Source of the DNA: Parvularcula sp039818345 | GTDB taxonomy: Bacteria; Pseudomonadota; Alphaproteobacteria; Caulobacterales; Parvularculaceae | NCBI GenBank assembly: GCA_039818345.1 | Contig: JBCBUC010000021.1 | Span: 4,240-68,239 of the forward strand | Reading direction: 5' to 3' | DNA length: 64,000 nucleotides | Shown: piece after piece, positions 26,004 to 35,318 of the stretch | Layout of the letters: each line of letters starts with the position of its first letter | How positions within the stretch are numbered: the first letter of the stretch is position 1 | Translations under genes and position numbers: made by a program | The notes under the pieces: model-generated | What the model saw: the letters and a program-made list of their open reading frames with translations, nothing else | Told to the model about the DNA's origin: nothing | The model's database searches: none

Positions 26004-26420
26004 CTAGCTGGCGAGGGCCAATAGGTTCGCCAGGGCTAACCCGATCAGCGACAGCGAGCTTAGGGCAAAAAGAACGAACCGTACGGGGATGAAATTCACC
26101 ACCGATTGCCAGAAACTGTGGGCGATACGGAAAATGACATAGGCCCACGCCATGGTGACAGCGAAACCGCCCTCATTGCCCGCAAGGGTCGTGTAAAAAG
26201 CTAGCGCGTAGAAGACGACTGGCTGCTCATGCAGGTGGTTATAATTGTCGGCAATCTGACGGACTTCCCGCGGCAGGACGTCCATTTCGGATTTTTCCTT
26301 CATTTTGGCGACGTCAATCTTGGCCTTTTGCATGGCCGGAATGCGGGTGGCGTACATCCAAACCCACATGACCAGCGACCAGCTGGCGAGTATAAGCACC
26401 GGTGTCAGTGTCGAGCTCAT
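26004..26420 (-). CDS. MAPEG family membrane protein
   Basis: The 138-aa product has four helices and the MAPEG pattern: a polar first loop, then Asn-Tyr-Asn-His-Leu-His-Glu-Gln-Pro-Val-Val-Phe-Tyr-Ala and Ile-Phe-Arg-Ile-Ala-His-Ser. The family includes membrane-bound glutathione transferases and peroxidases, but bacterial members are mostly uncharacterised. The first 43 bases of this gene, counted from the ATG at 26420, recur as a degraded copy at 27787-27829. Confidence 0.8.
   Translation of the reverse strand: MSSTLTPVLILASWSLVMWVWMYATRIPAMQKAKIDVAKMKEKSEMDVLPREVRQIADNYNHLHEQPVVFYALAFYTTLAGNEGGFAVTMAWAYVIFRIAHSFWQSVVNFIPVRFVLFALSSLSLIGLALANLLALAS
26378..26420 (-). repeat. 43-bp direct repeat, intact copy (start of MAPEG gene)
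   Basis: The first 43 bases of the MAPEG gene match 27787-27829 in the same orientation and with equal length, with about 7 mismatches. The two copies frame the sulfotransferase-like gene. Confidence 0.75.
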
Positions 26421-26743
26421 TATTGAGTTCCTTTTGTTCGTGACAATTCTTGGCGCGATGAAACTATTCGCTTATTGAGTTTGAAGGAAGAGAAAATTCA
26501 GATACTTTTCTCTCGAAACCCTATATGCTCTCCTCTATCAGGGCTCCGTCAAACCTTCTGTTCATCCACATAAAAATGGTACACTGAATATCATTGCTGG
26601 GACCTTACGTCGGTGTTTGCCTCTTATCTCATTATCTTGAGCGGCGATTTTATACTCCGCACTTCCTCGGTCAAACTTGCTATTTGCGAAACGTCCGGTA
26701 GTTGGATGGGAGCTATCTGGTCTTCATAAATAAGGATTGCATC
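26421..26743. other. AT-rich intergenic stretch before the sulfotransferase gene
   Basis: These 323 bases contain no supported gene. The DNA is visibly more AT-rich than the core genes. AAGGA lies 10 bases before the ATG at 26744. No clear promoter pair or RNA structure could be assigned. Confidence 0.5.
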
Positions 26744-27706
26744 ATGTTTGATCGCGTCATTCTACATCTTGGTGCCACAAAGACAGGCACCACTGCAATC
26801 CAAACGGCCCTGCACCATGCCAGCGATTCTCTTGCAGAACAGGGTACAATCTACCCGGCTCTTAGGAGAGCCAGGGGTGACGCTTCGCGCGTGAACGGGA
26901 ATGGTAAAGTCTTCAAGTTCATGAAACGACAAGAATCAAACACGAATGCTCGGCGTTCTCGACTTCGCACAACCCTGCAAAATGTCGTGGGTGAAAGTGT
27001 TGGACACACCCTGTTATTTTCAGCAGAAGGACTTCAGCAAACTTCAGTAGACGATATTCAACTTTTGAAGGCTGAGTTTGAAAGATATGGACCGCTAGAG
27101 ATTGTCTACTTTGTGCGTCATGTTACTGACCATGCTTTATCACAGTATGGGGAATATATCCGTCGTCGTCGACTGAAAGACGATTTTTCAGAATTTGCAA
27201 AATACTATAAGGTTTCATTTCTGGACGTTTTAAGAACCTGGTCTGATGTCTGCGGTACTGGATCTGTTAAGACCTACGTATATGATCCGTCCCAGGACGC
27301 AATAGCCAACTTTTTTAAACTTATTGGCGCAGAGCCGCCTAAGGAAAAAACAATCGTCCACCGGAGTCTTTCGTATGAAGAGTTGGCACTTATGCGATGG
27401 CTCAATACCAGGATCGATGATCGTCTGACGTTGGTAAAATTTGCAACATCGTTGAGTCAACACCCGAGTCTTTCGACAAAGAAACTCCGGGCAACCAGCG
27501 ATGATCTGCGCAATCTCACTGTGAATAATGCGCATATTGTTGAACAGGTTAACCGCGAATTTGTCACTGAGGGCGAGCTGAAGATGGCCTCCGACAAGGT
27601 GATCGACGATACGCCTGCTGAGGAAATAGACCTTCATCAACAGGGTCCCCTCTTGTTGACGGCTATATACGAGGCTTTGAATTATGCGTCACGCCAGTCA
27701 CGTTGA
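26744..27706 (+). CDS. Sulfotransferase-like protein, probably acquired
   Basis: From the ATG at 26744 the product is 320 aa. The N-terminus reads strand-loop-helix, Leu-His-Leu-Gly-Ala-Thr-Lys-Thr-Gly-Thr-Thr, matching the 5'-phosphosulfate-binding loop of PAPS-dependent sulfotransferases. A later Tyr-Phe-Val-Arg-His-(x7)-Gln-Tyr segment (about residue 110) resembles the 3'-phosphate site. The rest is divergent, so donor and acceptor are unknown; related genes often modify surface polysaccharides. The gene and its flanks are AT-richer than the core and it lies between two copies of a MAPEG start, both signs of insertion. Confidence 0.68.
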   Translation: MFDRVILHLGATKTGTTAIQTALHHASDSLAEQGTIYPALRRARGDASRVNGNGKVFKFMKRQESNTNARRSRLRTTLQNVVGESVGHTLLFSAEGLQQTSVDDIQLLKAEFERYGPLEIVYFVRHVTDHALSQYGEYIRRRRLKDDFSEFAKYYKVSFLDVLRTWSDVCGTGSVKTYVYDPSQDAIANFFKLIGAEPPKEKTIVHRSLSYEELALMRWLNTRIDDRLTLVKFATSLSQHPSLSTKKLRATSDDLRNLTVNNAHIVEQVNREFVTEGELKMASDKVIDDTPAEEIDLHQQGPLLLTAIYEALNYASRQSR

Positions 27707-27786
27707 TTAGGTGGTGTGTACTGCGCAACAGCGGCAGGGATCCGTTGCAGTAGGGCTACTAGAATGGTGACTTGACCCGGTGCATA

Positions 27787-27829
27787 ACCAGTTGGCGAGT
27801 ATAAGCATCAGTGTTAGTGCCTAGCCCAT
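27787..27829 (-). pseudogene. Degraded copy of the MAPEG gene start
   Basis: Read on the minus strand, the copy starts with ATG, has TAG as third codon, then continues with codons for Ala-Leu-Thr-Leu-Met-Leu-Ile-Leu-Ala-Asn-Trp, compared with Thr-Leu-Thr-Pro-Val-Leu-Ile-Leu-Ala-Ser-Trp in the intact gene. Similarity stops abruptly after 43 bases. Confidence 0.7.
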
Positions 27830-27960
27830 AACGAATCTCCCTTCGGTTTCTTTGCAGGCGACCTAATCAGGTGACGGACCGTTTGTCGTGTTTCGGTGCT
27901 CCCGCCGCTTGACGGCTGGCCCTCACGTCGCAGACTGCGGCGCAATAAGGGATTGTGACC

Positions 27961-28470
27961 ATGCGCCTGTTGCTTGTTATTGCCGCTTTCATGTGGGTTT
28001 TTGCGCCCGCCGCCGCCGAAGTCTCCTCCGCCAGTGAGCGAGGGTTCACTCTCCGTCACGAGGCCACGTCGGTGCAGTCGCCTGATGAGGTTTGGCAGCG
28101 CCTGATGAACCCGGCGACGTGGTGGGCGGACGATCACACCTATTCAGCGGATGCGTCCAACATCTCCCCGCTGGGTAAAGCAGGCTCTTACTGGCGCGAG
28201 GATTGGCAAACAGGCTCCGTGGTTCATGGCCGGGTCTTGCTGGTGAAGGACGGTGAGGAGCTTGTTTTGTCGGCGCCGTTCGGGCCGCTTCTTTATACGG
28301 GTGCGGAGTGCATATGGTCGATCAAGCTCACCCCAGCCGACGGCGGAGGCACGCGGATCACGTCGTCTCACACCGTTGTCGGCGGTGAGGGCACAGGGCT
28401 TAAGGAGCTCGCACCGGCGGTCGATTTTGTGATGGGAGCTGGCATCGCGAGCCTCGCCAGCGGCGAATGA
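27961..28470 (+). CDS. Exported SRPBCC/START-like protein
   Basis: From the ATG at 27961 (AAGGGA upstream) the product is 169 aa with a clear signal peptide ending Ala-Pro-Ala-Ala-Ala. The mature part has the SRPBCC layout: an early strand with Arg-His-Glu-Ala, Pro-Asp-Glu-Val-Trp-Gln-Arg-Leu, Pro-Ala-Thr-Trp-Trp, Trp-Ser-Ile-Lys-Leu-Thr-Pro and a long C-terminal helix. Such folds bind hydrophobic ligands; an exported one is less usual. Ligand unknown. A GTG two codons earlier is an alternative start. Confidence 0.7.
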   Translation: MRLLLVIAAFMWVFAPAAAEVSSASERGFTLRHEATSVQSPDEVWQRLMNPATWWADDHTYSADASNISPLGKAGSYWREDWQTGSVVHGRVLLVKDGEELVLSAPFGPLLYTGAECIWSIKLTPADGGGTRITSSHTVVGGEGTGLKELAPAVDFVMGAGIASLASGE

Positions 28471-28522
28471 TCGAGTTGGCGGCAACTGGCCGACGGGCTG
28501 CGCCGGTGTTTCTAGCCGGAGT

Positions 28523-29077
28523 GTGAACACCGGAGGGGGCGTTGATCAGTTAAAGACCGCATACTTAACAATCGTATGGCAATTGGGGGCCTTGATGTTT
28601 TTGGTCGTGATCGCAGCGGCAGGTCTGTTTCTGTCCGATCTTGACGGCAGCTGGTCGGGGTACTTGGAGTACTGCGACTATCAGTCAAATGGGCTCGAAC
28701 AGATTTCGGTTGCCGTTGAGAACGAGTTGCATGGCAGGCTGTTGATCAGCAAATTCAATTTCACCGACCCCGGAGTCCAGGTCTACCGCGCGTCGGTGAC
28801 GAGCTACGATGCAGAGAGCGGCAAGGCCTTCGAAGCCTATGTGCGCGATGGTTCCGCCGAGCACTATGAGAGCGACTATGCGCTCGAGGAGACGGTCGAC
28901 GGTTGGACAATGACGCAAACCCGGCAGGGTTTGGACGGCGACGACGTGGCGATGATCCGAGATGTTACGTCTTATGACGGTGAGAAGCTCATCACCGAAC
29001 GGACCGTGGATGTGCTGGGCGACGGGCAAGAGGACTTTCTGTTCCGAAACCGCCTTGTTGTGACCCGCCAGCAATAG
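28523..29077 (+). CDS. Membrane-anchored hypothetical protein, 184 aa
   Basis: The GTG start is followed by one hydrophobic helix (about residues 17-37) and a roughly 145-residue acidic domain that should face the periplasm. The domain is mostly alternating strands with many Asp, Glu and Tyr, suggesting a small beta-barrel or lipocalin-like fold. No family is recognised. It follows the SRPBCC gene by 52 bases and may be co-transcribed with it. Confidence 0.55.
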   Translation: MNTGGGVDQLKTAYLTIVWQLGALMFLVVIAAAGLFLSDLDGSWSGYLEYCDYQSNGLEQISVAVENELHGRLLISKFNFTDPGVQVYRASVTSYDAESGKAFEAYVRDGSAEHYESDYALEETVDGWTMTQTRQGLDGDDVAMIRDVTSYDGEKLITERTVDVLGDGQEDFLFRNRLVVTRQQ

Positions 29078-29143
29078 CCCGGCTTTTGAGCGGTGCGCCA
29101 AACCAATTGCGCCTGAGCGCACACGCCCCTAACTGCGGGCGCT

Positions 29144-31789
29144 ATGACCCAGACCGTCAATGATATCCGCCGTGCGTTTTTGAGCTTTTTTGAGGGCCGT
29201 GATCACCTCGCGCTGCCGTCGGCGCCGCTATTACCGCAGTCCGATCCGACATTGCTGTTCGTCAACGCAGGCATGGTGCCCTTCAAGAACATCTTCACCG
29301 GCAAGGAGACGCCGCCAGGGCCGCGGGCGACCACATCGCAGAAATGTGTGCGCGCTGGCGGAAAGCACAATGACCTCGATAATGTGGGGTACACGGCGCG
29401 GCACCACACTTTTTTTGAGATGCTCGGGAATTTTTCCTTCGGCGATTATTTCAAAGAAGAGGCCATCGATGCTGCATGGAGCCTCGTGACGAAAGAGTAC
29501 GGCATCGACCCCTCCAAGCTGCTGGTCACGGTCTACCACACTGATGAGGAGGCCGCTGGGTATTGGAGAAAGATTGCAGGGTTACCGGACGACAGGATCA
29601 TCCGTATTACCACATCAGATAATTTTTGGTCGATGGGTGACACTGGGCCTTGTGGTCCGTGTTCAGAGATCTTTTATGATCACGGCGAGGATATTCCCGG
29701 CGGACCACCAGGCAGCCCCGACGAAGATGGCGACCGGTTTATTGAGATCTGGAACCTCGTCTTTATGCAGTTTGATCAGCAGCCGGGCGGCGAGCGCGTC
29801 GAACTTCCCAAGCCCTCGATTGACACCGGCATGGGGCTTGAGCGGATCGCTGCGGTCTTGCAGGGCGTTCACTCCAATTATGAGATCGATCTTTTCCGTA
29901 AACTGATCGGTATGTCAGCCGAATTCACGGGCCGTCCTGAAGCTGGTGAAGATGCGGCAGCGCACCGGGTGATCGCTGATCACTTACGCTCCTCTGCCTT
30001 TTTGATTGCCGATGGGGTGACGCCCTCGAATGAGGGGCGCGGCTACGTCCTCAGGCGGATCATGCGCCGGGCGATGCGCTATGCTGCCAGTCTTGGCGCC
30101 AAAGAGCCGCTGATGCATCGTCTCGTTCCGACGCTTGTGGCGGAAATGGGTGGTCAGTATGGAGAGCTCCTTCGGGCCGAAAAGCTGATCACGGACACGT
30201 TGCGGCTTGAGGAGGAAAAATTTGCTGGTCTCCTCGATCGGGGCCTCAAGCTCTTGTCGGAAGAGACCGCAAAGCTTGGCAACGGCGGCGTGCTTCCTGG
30301 GGAAGCTGCATTCAAGCTCTACGACACTTATGGGTTTCCGCTCGATCTGACCGAAGACGCGTTGCGACGCGATGGTTTTCGTCTTGATACAGAAGGATTT
30401 GAGGCGGCAATGCAGGCGCAAAAGGAGCGTGCCCGGGCGAGCAGCCAGTTTGCTGGCCAGGCCGGTGACGACAAGCTCTGGTATGATTTGGCTGATGAGC
30501 TTGGCCCCACCGAGTTCACTGGCTACAGCCAGCTCAGAACGGCAGGGCAGGTCACCGCCATCGTCAAAGACGGGGCGCGTGTGGATATGGCATCGGCTGG
30601 TGATGAGATCATGTTCCTCAGCAACCAAACGCCCTTTTACGCAGAAAGCGGGGGGCAGTGCGGCGATGCGGGCCAGGCGGCCGTCGAAGATGGCGCGCGA
30701 CTGGTCGTCACCGACACCAAAAAGAAGCATGGCCTCTTTATCCATGTCGCTGAAGTGATCGAAGGCACACTGAGGATCAATGATGAAATTGATCAGCGTG
30801 TTGATGGCGAGCGGCGCGCCAAGGTCAAGAGTAACCATTCCGCGACGCACCTCGTGCACGCCGCTTTACGTCATGTGCTTGGCGAGCATGTGACGCAAAA
30901 AGGCAGCTTTGTTGGGCCTGATAGTTTCCGATTCGATTTTTCTCATCACCAGGGCATGACCAGAGAAGAGATCGATGCGGTCGAGGCCGAGGTGAATGCA
31001 ATTATTCGTCAGAATGCCGAGGGCCATGTGGCTCTTATGCCCTATGACGACGCGATTGAAGCAGGCGCGATGGCGCTCTTTGGTGAGAAATACGATGACG
31101 AGGTGCGGGTGTTGAGCCTCGGACAGGCGCTCAATGACAATAAGCCGTACTCGGTTGAACTCTGCGGCGGCACCCATGTTGACCGGTCGGGTGATATCGC
31201 GCTCTTTGTGATCACGTCGGAAGGCGCCGTGGCGTCGGGTATCCGGCGGATCGAAGCGGTGACAGGCGAGGCAGCGCGGTCCTATTTCAAAGATCAAACG
31301 GCGGCCGCAATGAACGCGGCTGGCGCGCTCAAGACCAAGCCGGAAAAGCTCAACGAACGGATCGCTGCTCTTCAAGACGAGAAAAAGGCGCTCGAGAAAC
31401 AGCTCGTTGAGGCCCGCAAAAAAGCGGCAATGGGCGGCGGCGCACCAAAGGCTGAGGACATTGGCGGCGTCTTTGTCACCGCCGCTGTGCTTGATGGTGT
31501 TCCGTCTAAGGAACTACGCGGGTTGATTGCCGATGCGCTGAAGGCCAATGATAACGCTGTCGCGGCTTTTGTATCATCGAACGACGGTAAAGCATCAGTG
31601 TCGGTCGGCGTGAAGGGAGTAACCGACACGCTGCCGGCGCCAGAGCTCGTGCGGCTCGCTGTCGAAGCCTTGGGCGGTAAAGGCGGAGGCGGAAAACCAG
31701 ACCTCGCGCATGGCGGCGGGCCAGACGTTGCCCAGGCGGATGCTGCGGTGGAGGCGATCAAAGGCCGTATCGCGGAGGCGCGCGGATAG
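29144..31789 (+). CDS. alaS: Alanyl-tRNA synthetase
   Basis: The 881-aa enzyme charges tRNA-Ala and is full length: class II catalytic core (about residues 1-250, with Arg-Ala-Gly-Gly-Lys-His-Asn-Asp-Leu and Gly-Met-Gly-Leu-Glu-Arg), tRNA-recognition helices, an editing domain with His-Ser-Ala-Thr-His and Cys-Gly-Gly-Thr-His that binds zinc and clears Ser- and Gly-tRNA, and the C-terminal oligomerisation domain with Gly-Gly-Lys-Gly-Gly-Gly-Gly-Lys-Pro. A substrate tRNA gene, tRNA-Ala(GGC), is at 6.0 kb. It stands alone; recA, its frequent upstream neighbour, is not here. Confidence 0.97.
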   Translation: MTQTVNDIRRAFLSFFEGRDHLALPSAPLLPQSDPTLLFVNAGMVPFKNIFTGKETPPGPRATTSQKCVRAGGKHNDLDNVGYTARHHTFFEMLGNFSFGDYFKEEAIDAAWSLVTKEYGIDPSKLLVTVYHTDEEAAGYWRKIAGLPDDRIIRITTSDNFWSMGDTGPCGPCSEIFYDHGEDIPGGPPGSPDEDGDRFIEIWNLVFMQFDQQPGGERVELPKPSIDTGMGLERIAAVLQGVHSNYEIDLFRKLIGMSAEFTGRPEAGEDAAAHRVIADHLRSSAFLIADGVTPSNEGRGYVLRRIMRRAMRYAASLGAKEPLMHRLVPTLVAEMGGQYGELLRAEKLITDTLRLEEEKFAGLLDRGLKLLSEETAKLGNGGVLPGEAAFKLYDTYGFPLDLTEDALRRDGFRLDTEGFEAAMQAQKERARASSQFAGQAGDDKLWYDLADELGPTEFTGYSQLRTAGQVTAIVKDGARVDMASAGDEIMFLSNQTPFYAESGGQCGDAGQAAVEDGARLVVTDTKKKHGLFIHVAEVIEGTLRINDEIDQRVDGERRAKVKSNHSATHLVHAALRHVLGEHVTQKGSFVGPDSFRFDFSHHQGMTREEIDAVEAEVNAIIRQNAEGHVALMPYDDAIEAGAMALFGEKYDDEVRVLSLGQALNDNKPYSVELCGGTHVDRSGDIALFVITSEGAVASGIRRIEAVTGEAARSYFKDQTAAAMNAAGALKTKPEKLNERIAALQDEKKALEKQLVEARKKAAMGGGAPKAEDIGGVFVTAAVLDGVPSKELRGLIADALKANDNAVAAFVSSNDGKASVSVGVKGVTDTLPAPELVRLAVEALGGKGGGGKPDLAHGGGPDVAQADAAVEAIKGRIAEARG

Positions 31790-32289
31790 CGGTTCATCCA
31801 GGACCGGTCAGCAAACCAACCTCAAGTCACTGGGGGGTAGGCGTTACTCTGCCATCAGATGATTGGCGGGCGCTTTGTTGGCGTCCAACGGAAGGAATGC
31901 TGCGCGAGGTGCGGAACTTGTCACCCGTCTCCTGTTGGATTGCGCGGCACTCTGGGGCCCGCATAACGTGCTCCTAAACATAGAGTTCTACTCGATCCGC
32001 AGGAATTTTCGATACGCTGTCGGGAAGGGGACCATTGAGGAATGTCGGCTTGAATAAGTGCGGGTTCGTAGCGGCTCTCTGATGATTCACGACAGAGTTT
32101 CGCGCCCGGTCATTTGAGCGAGAGTTCCGGTCTGACAAGCTCCTGAGGCGTGCATCAGCATTTCAGCGGGCATGCCGCATTCCCAACGCGACGCAGATTG
32201 TCGCTGCCGCTCGATCACACAGCGATGCCCTCGCATTCACCGCCACTTTGTGGTAGTGACACATGGCATGCCACTAACGGGAGTGAACC
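31790..32289. other. 500-base gap without a supported gene
   Basis: Only short open frames occur (the longest, 31863-32057, encodes 64 unremarkable residues without a good ribosome site). I see no tRNA, strong hairpin or recognised element. The composition is not clearly different from the surroundings. It may hold the promoter of the hydroxylase gene and decayed coding DNA. Confidence 0.4.
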
Positions 32290-33129
32290 ATGGATGTGTC
32301 CACCGCCAAAGCCGTCGTCTTTGGTCTATTCGTGGCAATCTGCTTGCTTGAAGTGTGGAGGGGCGGTTTTCTGCGTAAGACCGGCCAGCGACCAGGCGAT
32401 TTATCAGCCGATGCGACCGCCTATGTGGTTCTCTCTTTTCTCGTGGTGCCAGGCATTTTTGTCGTTGTGAACGCAGGGCTGAGCGTATTGATCCCCGAGG
32501 CGTCAGGCGCTTGGGCGCACTGGCCCTTTTTGCTGCAGCTTCTCATGCTCGCGATCTTTGACGACATGATGCAGTATTGGTGGCACCGCGCCTCGCACAC
32601 CTTCCCGCAGCTCTATGGACTTCACCGTGGGCATCACGAGGCTGGCTATATGTCTGTACGGATCGTTTACCGCAACAATGCCTTTTATTATGCGTTGATG
32701 CCGTCGATCTGGTTTTCTGCGGCGCTCGTCTATATGGGCTTCGGCTGGTCCTACGCGCTCTTTTTGATCGTCAAGCAAAGCGTGATTTTTGGCGCTCATT
32801 CTGACCTCAAATGGGACCGCTTTCTCTACACCACGCCATGGCTGAGCCCGGTTGCCTGGGTCGTGGAGCGTGTCATTTCAACGCCGTCGACGCATTTCAT
32901 GCATCATGGCAAACACCTCGCTGATGGTGTCACCCACTACAAAGGTAATTTCGGCAACCTCTTCTTTTTGTGGGACGTGATCTTTGGAACAGCCAAGATC
33001 ACGCGTCAGTATCCAGAGAAATTCGGTACCGAAAATCTCGCGCCTGTGTCCTGGCAACGGCAAATTCTGTCACCGCGCGGGGCAGGGGTCGCCTCCGACA
33101 ACTCTGAGGGCCTGCAACCCGCCGAGTGA
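32290..33129 (+). CDS. Fatty acid hydroxylase/sterol desaturase superfamily protein
   Basis: The 279-aa membrane protein has the three di-iron histidine clusters of the superfamily: Trp-Trp-His-Arg-Ala-Ser-His (about residue 97), Leu-His-Arg-Gly-His-His (about 111) and His-Phe-Met-His-His (about 208), between about four to five hydrophobic segments. It probably hydroxylates or desaturates a membrane lipid, carotenoid or hopanoid-type substrate using O2; the substrate cannot be read from sequence. It is monocistronic. Confidence 0.85.
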   Translation: MDVSTAKAVVFGLFVAICLLEVWRGGFLRKTGQRPGDLSADATAYVVLSFLVVPGIFVVVNAGLSVLIPEASGAWAHWPFLLQLLMLAIFDDMMQYWWHRASHTFPQLYGLHRGHHEAGYMSVRIVYRNNAFYYALMPSIWFSAALVYMGFGWSYALFLIVKQSVIFGAHSDLKWDRFLYTTPWLSPVAWVVERVISTPSTHFMHHGKHLADGVTHYKGNFGNLFFLWDVIFGTAKITRQYPEKFGTENLAPVSWQRQILSPRGAGVASDNSEGLQPAE

Positions 33130-33187
33130 CCTTGGCTTCCTGCGCCCACCGCGCTAGCGGCCCTCCTTGAGATCAAGGAGACGCCCG

Positions 33188-34732
33188 ATGACCATCGACC
33201 ACAAAGTTCGCGCCCACCCGTCCAAGGACAAGCTCGCCCGTGAAGAGCAGCTGGCCTGGAAGATTGCGGAGGTTGCGGCCGATGCCGTTGAGCCTGACGC
33301 TGAAGCAACGGACATGGTGATCAACCGGATCATCGATAACGCGTCGGTGGCCATCGCCTCGATCAATCGCGGGCCGATCAAGACGGCACGGGCACAAGCG
33401 CTGGCCCATCCCCGGGCGGGGGGTGCGACCCTTTTCGGCCTGCCGGCCGATCAAGGCGTGGCAGCAGAATGGGCTGCTTGGGCGAACGGCACCGCGGTGC
33501 GCGAGCTTGATTTTCACGACACGTTTTTGGCGGCGGACTATTCCCACCCCGGTGATAACATTCCGCCGGTTTTGGCGGTTGCTCAGCAGAAGGAGCGCTC
33601 GGGCGCGGATCTTTTGCGCGGTATCCTGACGGGTTACGAAATCCAGGTCGCGCTTGTTAAAGGCATCTGTCTGCACGAACACAAGATCGATCACATTGCG
33701 CATATCGGACCGTCTGCGTCCGCAGCCGTCGGCACCCTGATGGGTCTCCCGTCGGAGGTGATCTTCCAAGCGGTGCAGCAGGCGCTTCATTGCACGGTGA
33801 CGACCCGCCAATCCCGCAAAGGAGAGATCAGCTCCTGGAAAGCCTTCGCCCCAGCTTATGCTGGTAAACAGGCAATTGAGGCGGTTGACCGAGCCATGCG
33901 CGGCGAGGGTGCTCCGTCCCCGATCTATGAAGGTGAAGACTCGATCATCAGCTTTATTCTCAATGGCCGGACAGCGCGCGATCAGGGCGGCAGCCCCTAT
34001 GATCCGACCTACACGATCCCGCTTCCTGGGGCGGGTGAGGCGAAGCGCCAGATCCTCGACACCTACACCAAAGAGCACTCAGCGGAGTATCAAAGCCAAG
34101 CGCTGATCGATCTTGCTTTCGATATGGGGCCGAAGATCCGTGATGCAGGCGGCTTTGATCAGGTGAAATCGATTGTTCTGCACACCTCGCACCACACCCA
34201 TTACGTGATTGGCACGGGCTCCGGTGATCCGCAAAAGATGGACCCGCAAGCAAGCCGTGAAACGCTTGATCACTCGATCATGTATATCTTCGCGGTGGCG
34301 CTTCAGGATGGTGCTTGGCACCATGTTCAGTCCTACGCGCCTGAACGCGCGCAGCGCGAGGACACGGTTCGGCTCTGGCATAAAGTGGAGACCACGGAGG
34401 ATCCTGAATGGACCCGTCGCTACCACAGCCATGACCCCTCCGAGAAAGCCTTCGGTGCCAAGGTCGTTGTCACCATGGAAGACGGCACCGTGCTTGAGGA
34501 TGAGAAGGCTGTGGCTAACGCCCACCCGCTCGGTGCACGGCCTTTTGTCCGAGAGCACTATATCGGCAAATTCCGGACCCTGACCGAAGGGATCATTGAC
34601 GCTGCCGAAGCAGAGCGTTTCCTCGACATGGTCCAGAACCTGCCCAACCTCTCAGCCGCCGATGTTCGCACACTCAACCCCCTCGTCGACATGGCGAAAA
34701 TTGAGACGAACACGGCCCAGGGCCTCTTTTAA
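33188..34732 (+). CDS. prpD: 2-methylcitrate dehydratase PrpD
   Basis: The 514-aa product is a full-length MmgE/PrpD family enzyme, converting 2-methylcitrate to 2-methylaconitate in propionate breakdown. Family features include the Ala-(Leu/Gly)-Ala-His-Pro-Arg region, Asn-(x)-Thr-Ala-Val-Arg-Glu-Leu-Asp-Phe-His-Asp, the Gly-Tyr-Glu-Ile-Gln motif and His-(x)-Ile-Gly-Pro. The ATG at 33188 is preceded by AAGGAG. It opens a methylcitrate cluster with prpB and prpC on the same strand. Confidence 0.93.
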   Translation: MTIDHKVRAHPSKDKLAREEQLAWKIAEVAADAVEPDAEATDMVINRIIDNASVAIASINRGPIKTARAQALAHPRAGGATLFGLPADQGVAAEWAAWANGTAVRELDFHDTFLAADYSHPGDNIPPVLAVAQQKERSGADLLRGILTGYEIQVALVKGICLHEHKIDHIAHIGPSASAAVGTLMGLPSEVIFQAVQQALHCTVTTRQSRKGEISSWKAFAPAYAGKQAIEAVDRAMRGEGAPSPIYEGEDSIISFILNGRTARDQGGSPYDPTYTIPLPGAGEAKRQILDTYTKEHSAEYQSQALIDLAFDMGPKIRDAGGFDQVKSIVLHTSHHTHYVIGTGSGDPQKMDPQASRETLDHSIMYIFAVALQDGAWHHVQSYAPERAQREDTVRLWHKVETTEDPEWTRRYHSHDPSEKAFGAKVVVTMEDGTVLEDEKAVANAHPLGARPFVREHYIGKFRTLTEGIIDAAEAERFLDMVQNLPNLSAADVRTLNPLVDMAKIETNTAQGLF

Positions 34733-34770
34733 GAGTGAACAGCGAGTGGTCAGTTCGCGCTGGCCCCTCG

Positions 34771-35181
34771 CTACTGCTTCGGCTGCACGGCCCGAACAAG
34801 AAGCCACAAAACAACGATCGCCGCTCCCAAGGCGGCGACTTGGAGCGCGCTGATACCTAGGGTCGTGTAACCCAGCGTGTTGGCCGCGTAGAGCGAGCCA
34901 GCGTCGAGCAGAGCGGTCAAGAAAACCAGCAAGGCCGGTTGGCCACGGTGTAGCAGCGTCTGGAAAAACGCCAAAAGCAAGAGAATGCTGGACATAGCAA
35001 GGAGCGCCGCCGGTAAAATACCGGCATCAGCATAGCTCGTGATCAGCGGATCAGCGCCCGACAGAAGATCATAGACGTAAGGGTTGGTGAATGACGCTGT
35101 GTAGAGCGCTGGAACGATAAAATGCGCCGGCAGCGCCAATAATACGAGGAGCGCAACGAACACTCGGCCAATAAAACGCAT
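34771..35181 (-). CDS. Four-helix membrane protein, 136 aa
   Basis: Four hydrophobic helices with short polar turns fill nearly the whole protein; family not recognised. I chose the ATG at 35181 because GGGGA precedes it and the first helix then starts at once; an ATG 13 codons upstream has no ribosome site. It sits on the opposite strand between prpD and prpB, so it has its own promoter and interrupts the prp cluster. Confidence 0.58.
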   Translation of the reverse strand: MRFIGRVFVALLVLLALPAHFIVPALYTASFTNPYVYDLLSGADPLITSYADAGILPAALLAMSSILLLLAFFQTLLHRGQPALLVFLTALLDAGSLYAANTLGYTTLGISALQVAALGAAIVVLWLLVRAVQPKQ

Positions 35182-35318
35182 TGAAATTCCCCAGGTCTTC
35201 AGTTGCTCCTCCCATGCCATAGATCAATCAACGCGCCCAGAGCGAAAGCTTACACGCAGGTGTGGACAGTCCGGGCGCCGAGCGCGAAACGGCTTCTAGC
35301 TACAAAAAGGATCCCGCC

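Noticed and set aside
29984..30859. 291-codon open frame antisense to alaS
   Set aside because: alaS is fully conserved on the other strand. The antisense product has no recognisable domain or ribosome site and follows the third-position GC bias of alaS.
31863..32057. 64-codon open frame in the gap after alaS
   Set aside because: No ribosome site, no recognisable sequence and no coupling to neighbours; chance open frames of this length are frequent at this GC content.
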